This document shows, piece after piece, positions 22,801 to 35,420 of a stretch of DNA of 64,000 nt. Positions within the stretch are counted from its first letter, which is position 1. Every line of letters begins with the position of its first letter. The translations under genes and the position numbers were made by a program. The DNA comes from Megaleporinus macrocephalus (taxonomy: Eukaryota > Chordata > Actinopteri > Characiformes > Anostomidae), in NCBI GenBank assembly GCA_021613375.1, contig CM038726.1, positions 8,388,349-8,452,348 on the forward strand. Direction: 5' to 3'. The notes under the pieces are model-generated. The model saw only the letters and a list, made by a program, of their open reading frames with translations. It did no database searches and was not told the origin of the DNA.

Positions 22801-23880
22801 GTGCTGAAGTTGGAGAACAGAAAAGCTTTGAGCTTTTAAACTACTACTAAACATTACTATTTTCTTTATTTTGCCTCACTCTGCATGTAACTCTCCACAA
22901 TGAATGGGTTCAAAATGTTCATCTCAAAAGCTCATCTCAAAACTTTTAAAAAACAAAGTTAATTTTTCTGTGTAATAACTTCAGAAGATCCAATTTCTTA
23001 TTTATAACATCATGAAACAAAAATATAAGTTCACATATCCAGAATGCCTCCGTCTTTAATAATATTTTATCCTGATATCACCCATAGCTTTACAACAACC
23101 CTCTCAATGCCCCACAAGTACAGATCTGAAAGAAAATTCAACAGTCTCTAGTCTGCGGAGCTTGTCTAGTATTACATAATACATTAAAAAGACTAAAGAT
23201 CAAACTAAAGATCAGTGGGTACCATTTGTGCCCCATTCAATAATTACCAAAACTACAGGGAGTTAATCTTATACTAGTAAATGAACACAGAACATGTTAT
23301 ACTGTTAGAGTAAATGAGGTACAGGCTCTTCAAAATGAAAATACATTCAAGTGAAAAATCTCAAATGAGACTCCAGATAAATGTGAGGAATGAAAATAAA
23401 TAACTAAATAAATAATATGAATTGGCCAGGATGTAAAAACAGTGAAATTTAATACTAGGTACGATTGAAAATGTCTGCACCAAAAATAAACCTTTATGAA
23501 TACAAACAGAAATCTGTATAAGCACCTATTCATTTAGCATGTATTCAGAATCATCACGTTTCAGTGTAATCTAGATGCTCATCATGTTAATGAAAGGTAA
23601 GAGCAAGATTAGATCATACCTGAAATCATCATTTGATTCAGCCGTAAACATAAATCTAAACCACTGATTTAAAATATTTGCTATACTTGTTCACAATAAT
23701 AGAACAGTGTATTGGTGGGATCGCACTTAATATTATTATTGTTCAAAAAACACAAATCATTTAATAGTCTACAAATATTATGTTTCTGAAAACCTCCTTT
23801 TTTGTGTTCATCCTTCACTTTTTTTAGTCATCAAACAAATGATAGAAAACATTTCAATATATCACAACATTTGAGCTCAC
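22801..23880. other. No gene recognised
   Basis: AT-rich DNA, partly paralogous to 28.5-28.9 kb. Open frames here are short and unsupported. Confidence 0.5.
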
Positions 23881-23889
23881 ACTTCCCTA

Positions 23890-24490
23890 GAAGTTAATGG
23901 CCTGTTAGAATCAGTCCTGAAACAAGGGAGGAAGAACCCAAAATGGACAGCAAAAGACCTACTCAAGACTCTACAAACTCCAAAACCTTTGTTCGTATGT
24001 CCACTACTAGAAAAACACAAAACAAGAATGGTGTTCATGAAAGAAAACCATATAGGAAAAACTGCAGCTCATCATAAGTTGGTTCCTCAATGCTTATGAG
24101 ACAATACAAATGCACAATGGAGGAAAACGGACACTGCACACCCAAGCCCAGTCCTTATTCAACCTGTGAAGCATGGTGGAGGGAGCATCATGGTTTGGTG
24201 CTGTTTTGCTGCTTCAGGGTCTGAAAGCCTTCTGATCATTTAAGGGGACAATGAGTTCAATGATACAAAGTAAAAGCAGCAGTCTATGATCTAAAGAGAC
24301 ACTGGGTGACGCAACAAGACAGTGACCCTAAGCACGCAAGTAAATCAACAAAAGAACTGCTGACAAAGTAAAAGATTTGTGTTTGGACACAGCCAAATCA
24401 GAGTCCTGAACTTCAGCCCTATGGAGATGCTGTGGTATGATCTGAAGATGGCTGTAACAGAAATATAGATGAACTGAGACGCATTTGAAA
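23890..24490 (+). mobile_element. Decayed Tc1-like transposase fragment
   Basis: In broken frames the plus strand reads KHGGGSIMVWCCFAAS at about 24,170 and QQDSDPKHAS at about 24,320, both standard blocks of Tc1/mariner transposases. Many frameshifts and stops show it is long dead. Confidence 0.75.
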
Positions 24491-25015
24491 AAGCAGAAAT
24501 ATATTCTGACCTGGTTTATTATACAGCTGGATTTAAATAAACCCAGTACCAGTATTTAAACTCCTTCAAGTAAAATATTAGCAGAGCCTTGTTGTCCTCA
24601 CAATCCATCTAGAATTGTGAGTGATCTGAATATCCAATAGAACAGTCTAAGGTTTTAGAGAAATTCCTGGGCTGACTGAAGATGTTTAAGAAAAGCTAAG
24701 TAATGATCAATTATATTATCCAATTAAAAGGTGGGAGAGCAGCTGGTCCTATGTAAAGAATTCAAAGACAAAATAGCAACCCCACTGTTAGATATACATA
24801 AAGAACTTAACTTCTTGTTTTTAATGTACCTGTAATATTTATTAGTCTTAAAAACAAACTGATTGAAACTAAAGTTACTCAAGATACAAAAAGATTTCTG
24901 AGTGCAAGGATAAATATTATTATTATTTTTATGTTTTGTCATGAGCATAGCTAGTAACATTTATATGATAAAACTGACACCTATGTGTTCATCCAGGCTT
25001 GAGGCTTCTGATTGG
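24491..25015. other. No gene recognised
   Basis: Sequence between the Tc1 remnant and the RNase promoter. No supported exon. Confidence 0.5.
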
Positions 25016-25019
25016 CTGA

Positions 25020-25091
25020 CTGCTGAATAAAGTGGCCAATAAATGCAGAGACTGGAAGAGATCCTTTCATTCCAGGACTGTGAGAGGAAAG
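25020..25091 (+). promoter_or_regulatory. RNase gene core promoter and 5' untranslated exon
   Basis: A TATA-like AATAAATGC at about 25,038 precedes a leader ending in a strong donor, GAAAG|GTAAGTG, at 25,091. Fish RNase A-family genes characteristically have one untranslated exon and an intron before a single coding exon, which is the layout seen here. Confidence 0.5.
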
Positions 25092-25714
25092 GTAAGTGTT
25101 CCTACTATTTTCCTACATCTGCATTTTGCTGACTACAAATCCAAAATTCATGAAACTCGAGTTTTCTCAAAAGCCCTCTGGATCTTTACTACTTCCTTTC
25201 TTGATAGAGTGTTTAAATTGTTTAATCATTTTCAGACTGTTTTTGAGCTGTAAACAGGCTTTACATTTTGCATACCAAATACACACCATGAGAAAGTAAA
25301 TGTACATATTCAGGTGTAGTGAATCTAACAATTTCTTTATGGTTCTATATTATTGTATTACATTTTAAATTTATTGTGAATATTTTTTCTTGACAGCTCA
25401 GCATTTCAAATGTGCCTCAACCTTTCAACTATTTATTTTCTACAGTCATATTAAGTAGGTTCCAGTATTTGTTTAGTTTTTATGCTGACATTGTTTGTAT
25501 AGATAACTGATAGTTTAAATTCATTCAATTAAAGGAACCATGTTTTTCAGCATTGCTTAAGATGTATGACTGATGTATGAATACCTTTCCTTCATTGTTG
25601 TTCTTTCTCTGAAAGATGAATAGATACGTGTTAAACTGCACTGATGTTCTGTATTTCTTGCTAATACTAAAACAGTGCCTGTTTCTGCTTATTTCTCTTT
25701 ACAGAGACACTATC

Positions 25715-26002
25715 ATGGAGATGCGTCAGTCCACTCTAGCCCTGCTTCTACTTCTGTGTACCATACTGCCCACTAATGGTCAAACAGAAGTTGAATTCAT
25801 CAGAAAGCATATAAGACCTGGCATGACTTCAGGCCAGTGTAACCAAGAGATGTTAGTATTGAACGCTAACAAGCTACAATGCAAACCAGTAAATACATTT
25901 ATCATAGACATCATTGAAAATGTAAGGAAGGTCTGTACTAATGGAAAGAACTTTGGAAAAAAATACTTTCAAAGCAACAAGAACTTTTTTTTTGTCGTTT
26001 AA
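25715..26002 (+). pseudogene. RNase A-superfamily gene, frameshifted
   Basis: The coding exon follows an acceptor at 25701-25704. From ATG 25715: a hydrophobic signal peptide (LALLLLLCTILPTNG), a short mature N-terminus with the catalytic histidine in FIRKHI, and the family signature CKPVNTF with the catalytic lysine. The frame then ends early at 26000-26002, about 95 residues in all, against 120-150 for the family. It fails after a run of nine T at 25985-25993. A different frame beyond the run still shows family-like text (a cysteine-containing strand and DKPPKCEYN) before its own stop, and no C-terminal catalytic histidine block is visible. The product as read cannot be a working RNase. Secreted fish RNases of this type are known for angiogenic and antibacterial activity. 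A homopolymer sequencing error is possible for the first lesion but does not explain the missing C-terminus. Confidence 0.75.
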
Positions 26003-26697
26003 TTAATATTACTGATAAACCGCCCAAATGTGAATACAATTCTGAATACAAATGAATACAAATTCTTTGTTCTTACTGAATTTTGAACGTTAAATGATTT
26101 TACATACTTCCTAAAATACAGTCCTAAATTATACAGATTGAATCTGTTCTTGCTTATGGAAAACATATAGTTCAATTAAATCTACAATTATCATAACGAA
26201 GTCTATTAACCCTAAACTGACCACCTAGTGATACTGTCCTGCAGGCCTCACTACTCGCTAGCTGATGCATATGCCTCACTCAAGTTTCTCTCAATGGGCC
26301 CTGACTACCTTTCTGATTATCAGGATACAAAAACACATAACTGTGATGCCTTATGGTTGCAGTATAGAAAAAAAAGACAATCTGATTACAGGTACATTAT
26401 ATAGAGTCATAACCAGCAGAGTCACCTTCCAATACAAACTCATCATCTTTCACTGAAATGCAGTTTTAATGATAAACAAGACACATCAGTTTTTAATTTA
26501 GGGCTATGGGGGCTGGCTGACACTAGGAGGGAATCCTGAAGAGACCCTACACCCAGTAGCAGTTCTGCAGACTAATCTTTGTTGCAACATAAAATAATTC
26601 AGTTTGACTAAGACCATTTTATGATAATCTTAATCTGAACTGACCTGCCCTGATTTTAATAACAGTCTGAAATAAAAAAGAGTGAGGTTGTGTGAGC

Positions 26698-26703
26698 AAT
26701 AAA
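26698..26703 (+). terminator. Candidate poly(A) signal of the RNase gene
   Basis: AATAAA followed by GTTAGTTTTGTTTTT, a GT-rich tract, about 700 bp after the coding exon. Confidence 0.4.
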
Positions 26704-27535
26704 GTTAGTTTTGTTTTTACATGTATCATTTGTTTCTTCTGTAATTTTCCAAATGATTAATGCTAAATGTCTCTATGTGTGAATGATCTTTACCATTAAC
26801 ATAGACTGGTACATTTAGACTAACTGTTAAATTAATGCCTTTAATTTTCTTGTAAACTATATGAAAAATCATGATGGTGGAATCATCAGGGTCTGGCAAG
26901 TGGTGTGTCAAGCTGTGCCCACCCAAAAGGAGTCTGAAACTGAGTGACTGAGAAGCTGCATAGTATTTTAACTGCTAGGTTTTGTGCTGTAGGATTGTGT
27001 TAAAATCAGGCTGACCAATGAGAGACAGACAGAAATACCTGCAGCATCACTCGCTCAGTTTTAGCTCCTGTAAGAGAAGATGAACTTCCGGTGTTGTATT
27101 GTTTTATAGAATGGTACGTACCCAGTGTGTGCATCGTTTAGTCAAAAGGCTTTACTGGGTTTTCAGAGTGTTTAGAGGAAAACTGACTTAATTTGACTTG
27201 ATGTCAAAGAGACCACTACGGTAAAAACAACATCTGTGTAAACAGGCCTTCACGAAGCTGAAGATGGTTTCTTATTTGCCAACTCCTTATTTGGATTATC
27301 CAGTTTTCCTCAAAACGTCTCAATAGCAATATTTCACCATTAGACGTCCATATTTCCCTTTCAAAAAAACAGGACACGCAACAACGAGAGTGATGACACG
27401 ATCAGCATGTTTGCTGCATCTGAACAACAAGATGAATTATAAGAAAAAGAACCAGATATATGATCTGAACTTTTCGCCAGCCTTTATGCAAAACCAAAGA
27501 GTGAATGTACATTGCAAGCATGTCCTGAAACTTAG
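26704..27535. other. No gene recognised
   Basis: No supported exon or repeat boundary was seen here. Confidence 0.5.
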
Positions 27536-27539
27536 ATTC

Positions 27540-27765
27540 CATCCATCCATCCATTATCTTCCGCTTTATCCCGCTAGTCAGGGGGGATTATCATCCGGCA
27601 AAGGCTGGGTGCACCATGGACAGTTCGCCAGTCCATCACATGGGCAACACACACTCATGCACACATTCACAACTATGGCCACTTTAGAGTGACCAAGCAA
27701 CCTAACATGCATGTGTTTGAACTGTGCGAGGAAACCGGAGTACCCATGCACACTCCACACAGATC
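27540..27765 (+). repeat. Teleost interspersed repeat with CCATCCATCCATT head
   Basis: Starts CCATCCATCCATTATCTTCC and continues with the CCGCTTTATCC, GGACAGTTCGCCAGTCCATC and CACACATTCACAACTATGG blocks common to a widespread fish retroelement tail. A 3' tail of similar kind (GATAATGGATGGATGGAT) occurs at 50,710 in the other orientation. Confidence 0.65.
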
Positions 27766-28159
27766 GGCCTGGACCAGGAATCCAACGTAGATTAAGATAT
27801 AATACACAATAATCATTTATCAAAAGAACCAACAGGGTTGTGTGACTTACAAAGGTAATTAACAAAATATGCATATCTTATATCTTAAGTAATGTGTAAT
27901 GTAAAATCATTATAAAGTACAGAACATCATGAACAATTCATTAAATGAAAATGTTCAGCTTGGTCCAAAGAGAATCCAATATGATAAAAACCTAATTGTT
28001 TAAATTGTCTTCCAACAACTGAACAACTAAACTTTATGTTAAGTTAAACTGACTCTATTAAATTTGATTAAATGAGAATGTGGGGAATAATTGAATCAAA
28101 TTTATATAACTACTAATTGATGGAGTAAGTGAGTGCTGGTGAGGGGAAAAAGGTTTTAT
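27766..28159. other. No gene recognised
   Basis: AT-rich spacer before paralogous segment B. Confidence 0.5.
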
Positions 28160-28450
28160 CCTAAAACGTATTCTTACATTCAGGGAGGAGAGGCACATAC
28201 AGGTGTAACGCAAAATAATCTCAAAATTTTATCTTAATCCCTCATTTTAGACAGAGCACTGCAGCTACAGCACATTTGCTTGAAAGTTTTACCACCGTTC
28301 CTATTTGCATCGACAAAGTAAGTACTATGAATGAATTCCTAGGAATGAATACTAATGAAGTGTCTACTTCTATAATCTGATTATTCAAATTTCATACCTA
28401 GTACTTCAGTTTGCGATTCATATTGGATGCCAGTCGTCAGTCTGATCCTT
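28160..28450. repeat. Paralogous segment B right of the RNase gene
   Basis: Counterpart of 22,510-22,800 in the same orientation, with an extra insert of about 30 bp after GTGTAACGC. It continues, interrupted by an AT microsatellite, to about 28,870. Confidence 0.7.
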
Positions 28451-28620
28451 GTGTGGTGTCCACTGCAGTTATGAAAGTGCAGTTATGAAAAATATGAAGT
28501 TGGAGAAGAGAGGAGTTAACATGCTGAATTATGTAGAGTAAATTTAATGTGAAAGGGTGAATTTTTTTTTACAATAGTGGTTAGCGGTAGTAACTAAAAG
28601 TTACAATGTCTAAAACGCAA

Positions 28621-28623
<3 letters not shown>

Positions 28624-28706
<83 letters not shown>
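28624..28706 (+). repeat. (AT)n microsatellite
   Basis: About 82 bp of perfect AT, not present in the 22.5-kb paralog. Confidence 0.98.
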
Positions 28707-28708
<2 letters not shown>

Positions 28709-28939
28709 CTATACTTGTTCTTTATAATAGAACAGTGTACTGAAATGAGTACATTTAGGATTAACATAAATCATTCATTAACATCTGCAAATACTAAGTT
28801 TCTGAAAACCTCCTTTCTTTGTGTTCATTTTTCGCTTCTACATCATCTTCTTCATCATCTAAATGATAGAAAACATTTAAATGCTATAGATATTACAGTA
28901 TCTGAGCACACACAGAATGGTGTCACTGAGGGATAGTAG

Positions 28940-29555
28940 TGATGATTCCTACTGATTTTAAAGGTTAAGGTGTCATACAGCCATACAAGTAGATAAACAC
29001 CATGTAGATGTTGTCAGATATTTATTTCATATAAGGAACTCAATATTCCACATACATCTTTTGTGTGAAATATTAACAGGTATATTTATCTGCATTAAAA
29101 ATGTAATACTGAAAGTAGACAGTTTCCTCAAGACCATAGCTTTAATATTCTGTTTATGCAAAATAACATTACTGATTGACTGCAAGCAGCAAAAAACATA
29201 ATTTAATAGAACAATGTTTTGATCTATGATGGATTTAAGGGACACAAGATCCTCAGATTTCATCCAAATACAGGATAAAAAATGATGGTTGGACATCTTA
29301 ACGTTCAAGGCATTCAGATACAATGTAAATGATCTTATCCTATTAATGTAAATGTAAATATGTTTGACATAAATATTTCAAAATGAATATTTTTATGTTA
29401 TTAACAGTAATGGGACAATGTCTGGAACTATCATTTTCAACTTTCCCTGTATTCTCATAAGGAAGTGAATTGTTATTGAATCACTTCACCTAACATAACT
29501 AAAATAGTATATGATGCTGTAAATACTCAATACTTGTTAACCCAGCAGTAATATA
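28940..29555. other. No gene recognised
   Basis: AT-rich DNA. A 98-residue minus-strand open frame at 29,323-29,027 has no splice, promoter or domain support. Confidence 0.5.
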
Positions 29556-29559
29556 TACA

Positions 29560-29935
29560 CCGCTGACATCACATCACACACACTACAGTAACACTGATGT
29601 GGGGATGGTGTGTTAGTTAATAATAATAATTAATGTGTGTTGTGCTGGTACAAGTGGATCAGACACAGCAGTGTTTCTGGAGTTTGTCCGTTTACTGTCC
29701 AATCTATGAAACACTCCTATCTTGCTGGATCACCTTGTAGATGTAAAGTCAGAGATGATAGGTCCTTTGTTTCTGCACAGTTTGCATTGCTAATCTTCTA
29801 GTCCTTCATCAGTGGTCACAGGATGCTGCCCACAGGGCACTGCTGACTGGACAGTTTTGGTTGGTGGACTACTTTCAGTCCAGCAGTGACAATGATGTGA
29901 TCAACTCTCTGGAGAGAAAGGGTAGTTTGAGATGG
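29560..29935 (-). repeat. Common teleost interspersed repeat
   Basis: Contains AAGTGGATCAGACACAGCAG, CTAGTCCTTCATCAGTGGTC and TTGGTTGGTGGACTACTTTC, blocks of a dispersed repeat seen repeatedly in fish genomes. The copy is diverged. The parent element is not identifiable from this fragment. Confidence 0.55.
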
Positions 29936-32180
29936 TAATAGCAAAAGTTCGAATTATTTCTCTCACCCGACTGGCTGTAACCAGGAGCGATAGTTCAGCA
30001 GAGTAGCCCTGGCTGTGCTTAGATTGGCTTCAGCTGGCTTGGCTAGACGTAACTTGACTTAACTTTAGCAGAACTTGGTTTGGTAGCATTTGACCTGGCT
30101 TTGCTTGGATTGGGCTGGGCTTTGGCTCGATGGCGTTAAACAAATGAGCCTAATTTCTGTGTTTCCAGCTAGCGTTTCATCCAGGAAGAGGAGCCCTCCG
30201 GCCAGCTTCCTGCAATTCCTATCTGAACCACTAGGTGGAAATACATACCCTTTCATTTTCCACAGACCGACTAAAGCAGCGGCCTCGCGAGAAATCCATG
30301 AGCTGGTAGAAAACGTCTGTCTGGCAGTGTTTTACCGTACGTGGCGCAGACTCATCCAGGGCGTTTTTAAAATTTGTAAAATCAGCGTGTCTTGTTGAGG
30401 AACCAAGATTAAGACATTTAACTCTACTAATCTGATACGACACTGCACGCAGTTGAATACAGTGAGTATCAGCAAACAGCAGAGCTAGCACGCACAGCTT
30501 TTTTATTTAAAATAACAGAGTCTGCATTTGATGACTGCAGTCTTTACTACATTTATTTAATTTGCCTTTTCGTTTTAAATTAAGGGTCTAAATTTAATAA
30601 TTGGGGATATTTATTTGATTTACTTTGTTTATTTACTTCTAATTCTGTTAAAAGTATTATGCTGTTTCACATGAGCTTGTTAAAAATGGTTATAAACCAG
30701 TTTAGATCATGTTTCATGACTTGCTTGCGCTAATAACTACATGTAGCCCTGCCGTGGCGTATAGCCCCGCCCTCTATCGATATCGGCTATCGGCCTATCG
30801 CCCTGAAAGGTAATTGGCGATCGCAATCAGTCTCAAAAACGCTGATCTGTCCATCTCTAATTCTAACCGACTGGAGAGATAAGAGGCTTGGTAGATAATT
30901 GAGATAATTTAACTAAATTCACAGCAAACAAGTCAAATATGTCCAGAAATAAATTAAATGAGCTTATTTAACCTACACATTATCTGACAATAATCTCAAA
31001 ATGTACTTTTTATTCCCGACTGTATTCCTGTTCATCCCTTAAATTAGTTCCAAAGGAAAGCCAGGAAACTGAAAGGGAGGAAACCGGCCACACAATGAAA
31101 AGATCAGAAACACCACCACTGCAGCTCAGTCAGAGACTGAAGGTCATCTGTTGATGTACAGTTTGTGTGGCGTGTCCGCTGCATGAGTTTAGTTCTGTCC
31201 TAGGACGTGAGAAAATTCCTTGGATACTGATGTCCTGCTTCCCAAGACTGGAGTCTAATCTCTGTACACGTCCACACGGCTTTCCAAGTGCGGCTGATTG
31301 TCCCGGTCTGGATGAGTTTCTAGTCTGGGTGTAGACGCCGTACAAGCTGCAGCATTTAAGGTGGAACATTAGATTAAGAATCTGGCGAATAGGAACTTCA
31401 GTCTGGTTTAAAGATGAACATCAACCATGTACCTCTGACAGTTCGGTTCGTTGGAAAGGAATGAAAAGTACCAACATTCCCTTCACAGCCTGGAACACTG
31501 GATTTCTCCACGTAGTCCACCAGGTTGCTGTTGTGGTTGTATGTAAATGTTGGGGGTGAAAATATTAATGAGTCTGTTAACAGTTTAGGATTTAGAGCTC
31601 AGCCAGTTCTATCATCTCTCTCTTTTGTAAAGGCAGGATTTGTGTTTGAAGGGGGAACAGCAGTGTTTGAGGTTCAGGGTATGTACAGTTCTATGTACTG
31701 AACTTCTTATTTAGTGAGAATGACAGTGTTAGATATACTGAGTAGATTTAAGATCATTTCACTAAATCAATTTCAAAATATACCAAATACTAAATATACC
31801 AAATACTAAATGCACCAAAGATACAAACTAAATTACTTTTACAACAAATACATTTATTTCAGATTTACAGTCTAAGATCTGAAATGTTAACCAACACAGA
31901 ACACTTTGCAGTGGACACAGAGTGAACAGTAGCGTTGTGTTTATGTTTGTAGTGATATAGGGGTCTTATCAGAGAGGTGATATCAGAGTGGTGATAAAAC
32001 ACATAGAAAAATCTTCTAAGGAGGGTTCCGTTCCTTATAGAACCGTTTGTGGTACTAGAACGCTTTTTGTAAAGACGTACGTCTCCCAGTGACTCATTTC
32101 ATACAAATACAGTTTATTCTATAATAAATACTCCATAACAAATGTTTCTCATTACTGGCTTCACTTTTTCATACGTCTCC
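29936..32180. other. No gene recognised; one TE-like patch
   Basis: No supported exon. At 30,765-30,860 the TATCGATATCGGCTATCGGC block resembles dispersed repeats with nested TATCGGC motifs, probably transposon-derived. The 78-102 residue open frames at 30.1-31.4 kb overlap on both strands and have no support. Confidence 0.4.
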
Positions 32181-32184
32181 TACT

Positions 32185-32690
32185 TTTATCTGTGTAGTAC
32201 AGAAGTCTGTGTGGACTAAACTCTACAGAAGTACAGAAACCGTATTACTCTGGATTTGTACTGTGAGGCTAATAACAGTGTGAGTTGCAGATCTTTATCT
32301 TCAAAGTTATTAATCAGCAGAATCTGTTTCTGATTCATATTCTGTGTTAGATTTTGTGGGACGTGAGTAATTAAACAGCAGCTTCACTGTAGTTACTACA
32401 TGAAGGACACGTGACTGGAGCTCCTCCTTCATTTATCAACAGTGAGCGTAACGGAATGTTGGTGGACGTCTGAGCTCTGATGTCATAATGGACTAAAGGC
32501 TACACGTTGTGATGTCATAAAGGTGAAGATGTGTCTAAATTCCGCGCGGCTGGCATTTCATCTCAGTCTGTGTTACGACAGTGAAGAGAACAGCTGCTAC
32601 GATGAGCTGCATCTGGTTTTAGTGCTGCAGAGTCCATAACACCGACTCAGACACAGACTGGGAAGGAAAGGAGGAGCGACTGAGTAAAGA
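32185..32690 (+). promoter_or_regulatory. Promoter/5' leader, paralogous to 17.4 kb
   Basis: Matches 17,375-17,853 over its length, including the TGATGTCATAA pair and CTGTGTTACGACAGTGAAGA, then carries an extra insert of about 45 bp (from about 32,588) before the shared leader resumes. Confidence 0.55.
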
Positions 32691-33000
32691 TGGAGGGCAG
32701 ATTAAGAGGAGAGAGAAAGAGATGAAGAAGTTGAGAATGGGAAAATGGAAGACAAGAAACAGAAGAAGAACAAACAAGAAGAAGAACACAAACCAGCAGC
32801 CAGCAAAGGTGGAAGCTGAGGATCTGGACCTGCCAGTGTGCCTCGAGTCCGGCAACCTGTTTCGATCGAGACACTTTGAGAGCGCTGGACCTCCAGTAGA
32901 GGACACCTTCACTGGACAGATGGACGAAGATTTTAAACATCAACTGAAAACTCTGCTGGATGACGTGGCAGAGAAAACCGAGCAGCTCCAGAGTGAGTAA
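32691..33000 (+). CDS. Unknown protein, first exon (paralog B)
   Basis: The ATG equivalent to paralog A (32691) meets a TGA after 11 codons (MEGRLRGERKR then stop). A second ATG at 32722 opens a frame of 92 codons: a basic start, DLDLPVCLESGNLF, then an acidic amphipathic stretch ending DDVAEKTEQLQ. A CCAGA|GTGAGT donor at about 32,993 suggests the exon ends just before the stop. So either this copy starts at 32722 or it has lost its start by a frameshift. Family not recognised and no downstream exon found. Confidence 0.4.
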
Positions 33001-33380
33001 CTGAGTAGAAAGTAAATAATCAATAATATTTATTAAAGAATTCATAACTGATACTTAATAATACATAATAGTCACTGAATAAATTATTACTGATACTTAA
33101 TAATTCATAGTAGTTACAAAATACTTAATTAGAAATGCAATATCATTAATTAGTATTTAATTATTCAAAGTTCTGGCTGAATATTGATAATATTACTGAA
33201 TTCATACTAATCTATGTATAATTCATAGTACATACGGAATACTTCATATCTGTTACTGAACATTCATAACACATAACTGTATCCACAATATGCACTTAAT
33301 AATTTGTAATGCATAGTCAATCATTCACAGTAGATAATTAAATTGAATAATTCATAAATATTTAATTCTCAATAAATAAA
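33001..33380. other. AT-rich intron-like DNA
   Basis: Loosely repetitive AATAATTCATA motifs grade into the tandem repeat that follows. No exon seen. Confidence 0.5.
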
Positions 33381-33655
33381 AATAGATACCGAATCAATCC
33401 TATTAGATACTAAATGATTCAAAGTAGATACTGATTCATTCATAGTAGATACTGAATGACTCATAGTAGAAACCAAATACTTCATAGTAGATAACGAATC
33501 CTTCATAGTAGATACTGAATTATTTATAGTAGATACCGAATCCTTCAAAGTAGATACTGAATTATTTATAGTAGATACTGAATCCTACATAGTAGATACT
33601 GAATTATTTATAATAGATACTGAATTAGTTGTAGTAGATACTGAATCATGGGAAA
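33380..33655 (+). repeat. Degenerate tandem repeat, TAGATACTGAATNATTCATAG type
   Basis: About 12-14 units of roughly 20 bp built on TAGTAGATACTGAAT, degenerating leftwards. Confidence 0.85.
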
Positions 33656-33714
33656 TGTGGAGGATAACAGAGAGCTGAGAGATGTCTGCTGGCAGCATGA
33701 TGATCGCTTCTAGA

Positions 33715-34315
33715 AAGAGAAACAAACAATCGAACAAAGACAAACCGAACCGAAGAGAGACAAACAAAACGGGACAGATAAAAACAGAACCGAAGAGAGA
33801 CTGACAGAACTGGAGAGAGACAAACAGAGATTAAAAGAGACAAACAGATCTGAACAAACACAAACAGAACCGGAGAGAGACAGATAAATCCAAAGAGAGA
33901 CAGACAAACCCAAAGTGAGACAGACAGAACTGGAAAGAAACAAATAGAACCAAACAGAGACAAACAGAACCGGAGAGAGACAATCAGAATCACGCAGACA
34001 AACAGAACCGGACAGAGACAGACAAAACTGAAGAGAGACAAACAGCACCAAAAAGAAACAAATAGAACTAAACAGAGACAAACAGAACCAGAGAGAAACA
34101 AACAGAACCGGAGAGAGACAAAAAGGACTAGACAGAGAAAAATAGAACTGAACAGAGACAAACGGAGCTAGAGAGAGACAACCAGAAACGAAAAGAGACA
34201 AACAGAACTGGACAGAGACAAACAGAACTGGAAAGAGACAAACAGAACTGGAAAGAGACAAACAGAACTGGAAAGAGACAAACAGAACTGGAAAGAGACA
34301 AACAGAAAGGGAGAC
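33715..34315 (+). repeat. 20-bp minisatellite, AGACAAACAGAACTGGAAAG type
   Basis: About 30 units of 20 bp, most uniform near 34,200-34,300. The length is not a multiple of three and the sequence lacks the usual stops on the minus strand, so it produces long overlapping minus-strand open frames in several frames, which are by-products. Confidence 0.9.
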
Positions 34316-35235
34316 GGAGCTGAAGAAGAAATGACACACACTTACATCACATAAAAATAATAAAACAATAATAAAATCTCTTACAGCCTCTTTATTATTT
34401 ACTGTAATGCAGATATTTGATTAAGTAAAAAGATACACTGTGGGGGGTAAAGACCCCAGAAAGACCACCTAAGTCTGAGTACTGGTGTTCTGTGTATTAT
34501 TTAAACCCACTCCTAATAAGTTTGTTTACAGTTTTATTTCAGAAAATTTTAATTTTAATAACTGATCATTTAAAAAGCAGTTTTACACACAGAAGGTTTT
34601 AAGAATAATCAGCCGCTCTTTTCTGTTCTGCAAGACATATCCAGATCCCGGTTCTTCAGTAGAACCAGGTAAATAATCAGTAAATAAACAGTAAATCTTT
34701 ACAAATGTTACAGTAAATCAGACTTTCAGAATTAACAGCGCTGGTTTGAACAGCGAGGGGTTAAACGGTCACTGAGTTCTGGTTTTATTAGAACTTCACT
34801 GAGACGTCAGTTAGAGCAGGACGAGTGTTAATGAGGAGCTTTTATCTAGTACCAAAAGTTTTTGTTCATGAGGAGAAAAATACAAGAAGCTGACAGAAAA
34901 ACAGCAGCAGAACTGTCTGACCTATCATCTGTGGTCAGGACGAGAGACTGAACTTCCTGTTTCAGGTTCTTGTAGCTGTAGTTTTAAATCTATTATTTTT
35001 TTTATTTAAATCTTAATATTATCAGCTCCATGTGACCTGCTGATTAAAAATGTCCCTAAAACTACATGAGCACCTGCTAACGGAGCGTCAGCTTATTAAC
35101 CCTCACCTCCCTGAGAGAGGAGTCACTGTGTTCTCTTCATGGAGCTGCAGAGAACATACAGGTGTGATTTGCTCTGGTGCTGACAGACGACACTTGATAT
35201 GATCCTTATCTTATTTTAACTCTGATTTTAAGCTG
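34316..35235. other. No gene recognised
   Basis: No supported exon. Short open frames only. Confidence 0.5.
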
Positions 35236-35238
35236 TTT

Positions 35239-35277
<39 letters not shown>

Positions 35278-35420
35278 GTAGTAGTAATTATAATAATTTT
35301 ATTTATAGAGCACATTTCATACCAGCAGCAGCTCAAAGTGCTTTACAGACAGTTTTCATTAGTAAAAACAAACTTAATAAGTCAAAAACAAAGTTCTTAT
35401 TTATAAGTACTTAGAAGTGA
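35236..35420. repeat. (AAT)n microsatellite and adjoining dispersed repeat
   Basis: About 45 bp of AAT units, then TTTATTTATAGAGCACATTTC and AGCTCAAAGTGCTTTACAGA, a familiar fish dispersed repeat block. Confidence 0.6.

Noticed and set aside
33646..34339. Three overlapping minus-strand open frames up to 209 residues, Leu/Ser/Cys-rich
   Set aside because: By-product of the stop-free 20-bp minisatellite, whose unit length is not a multiple of three.
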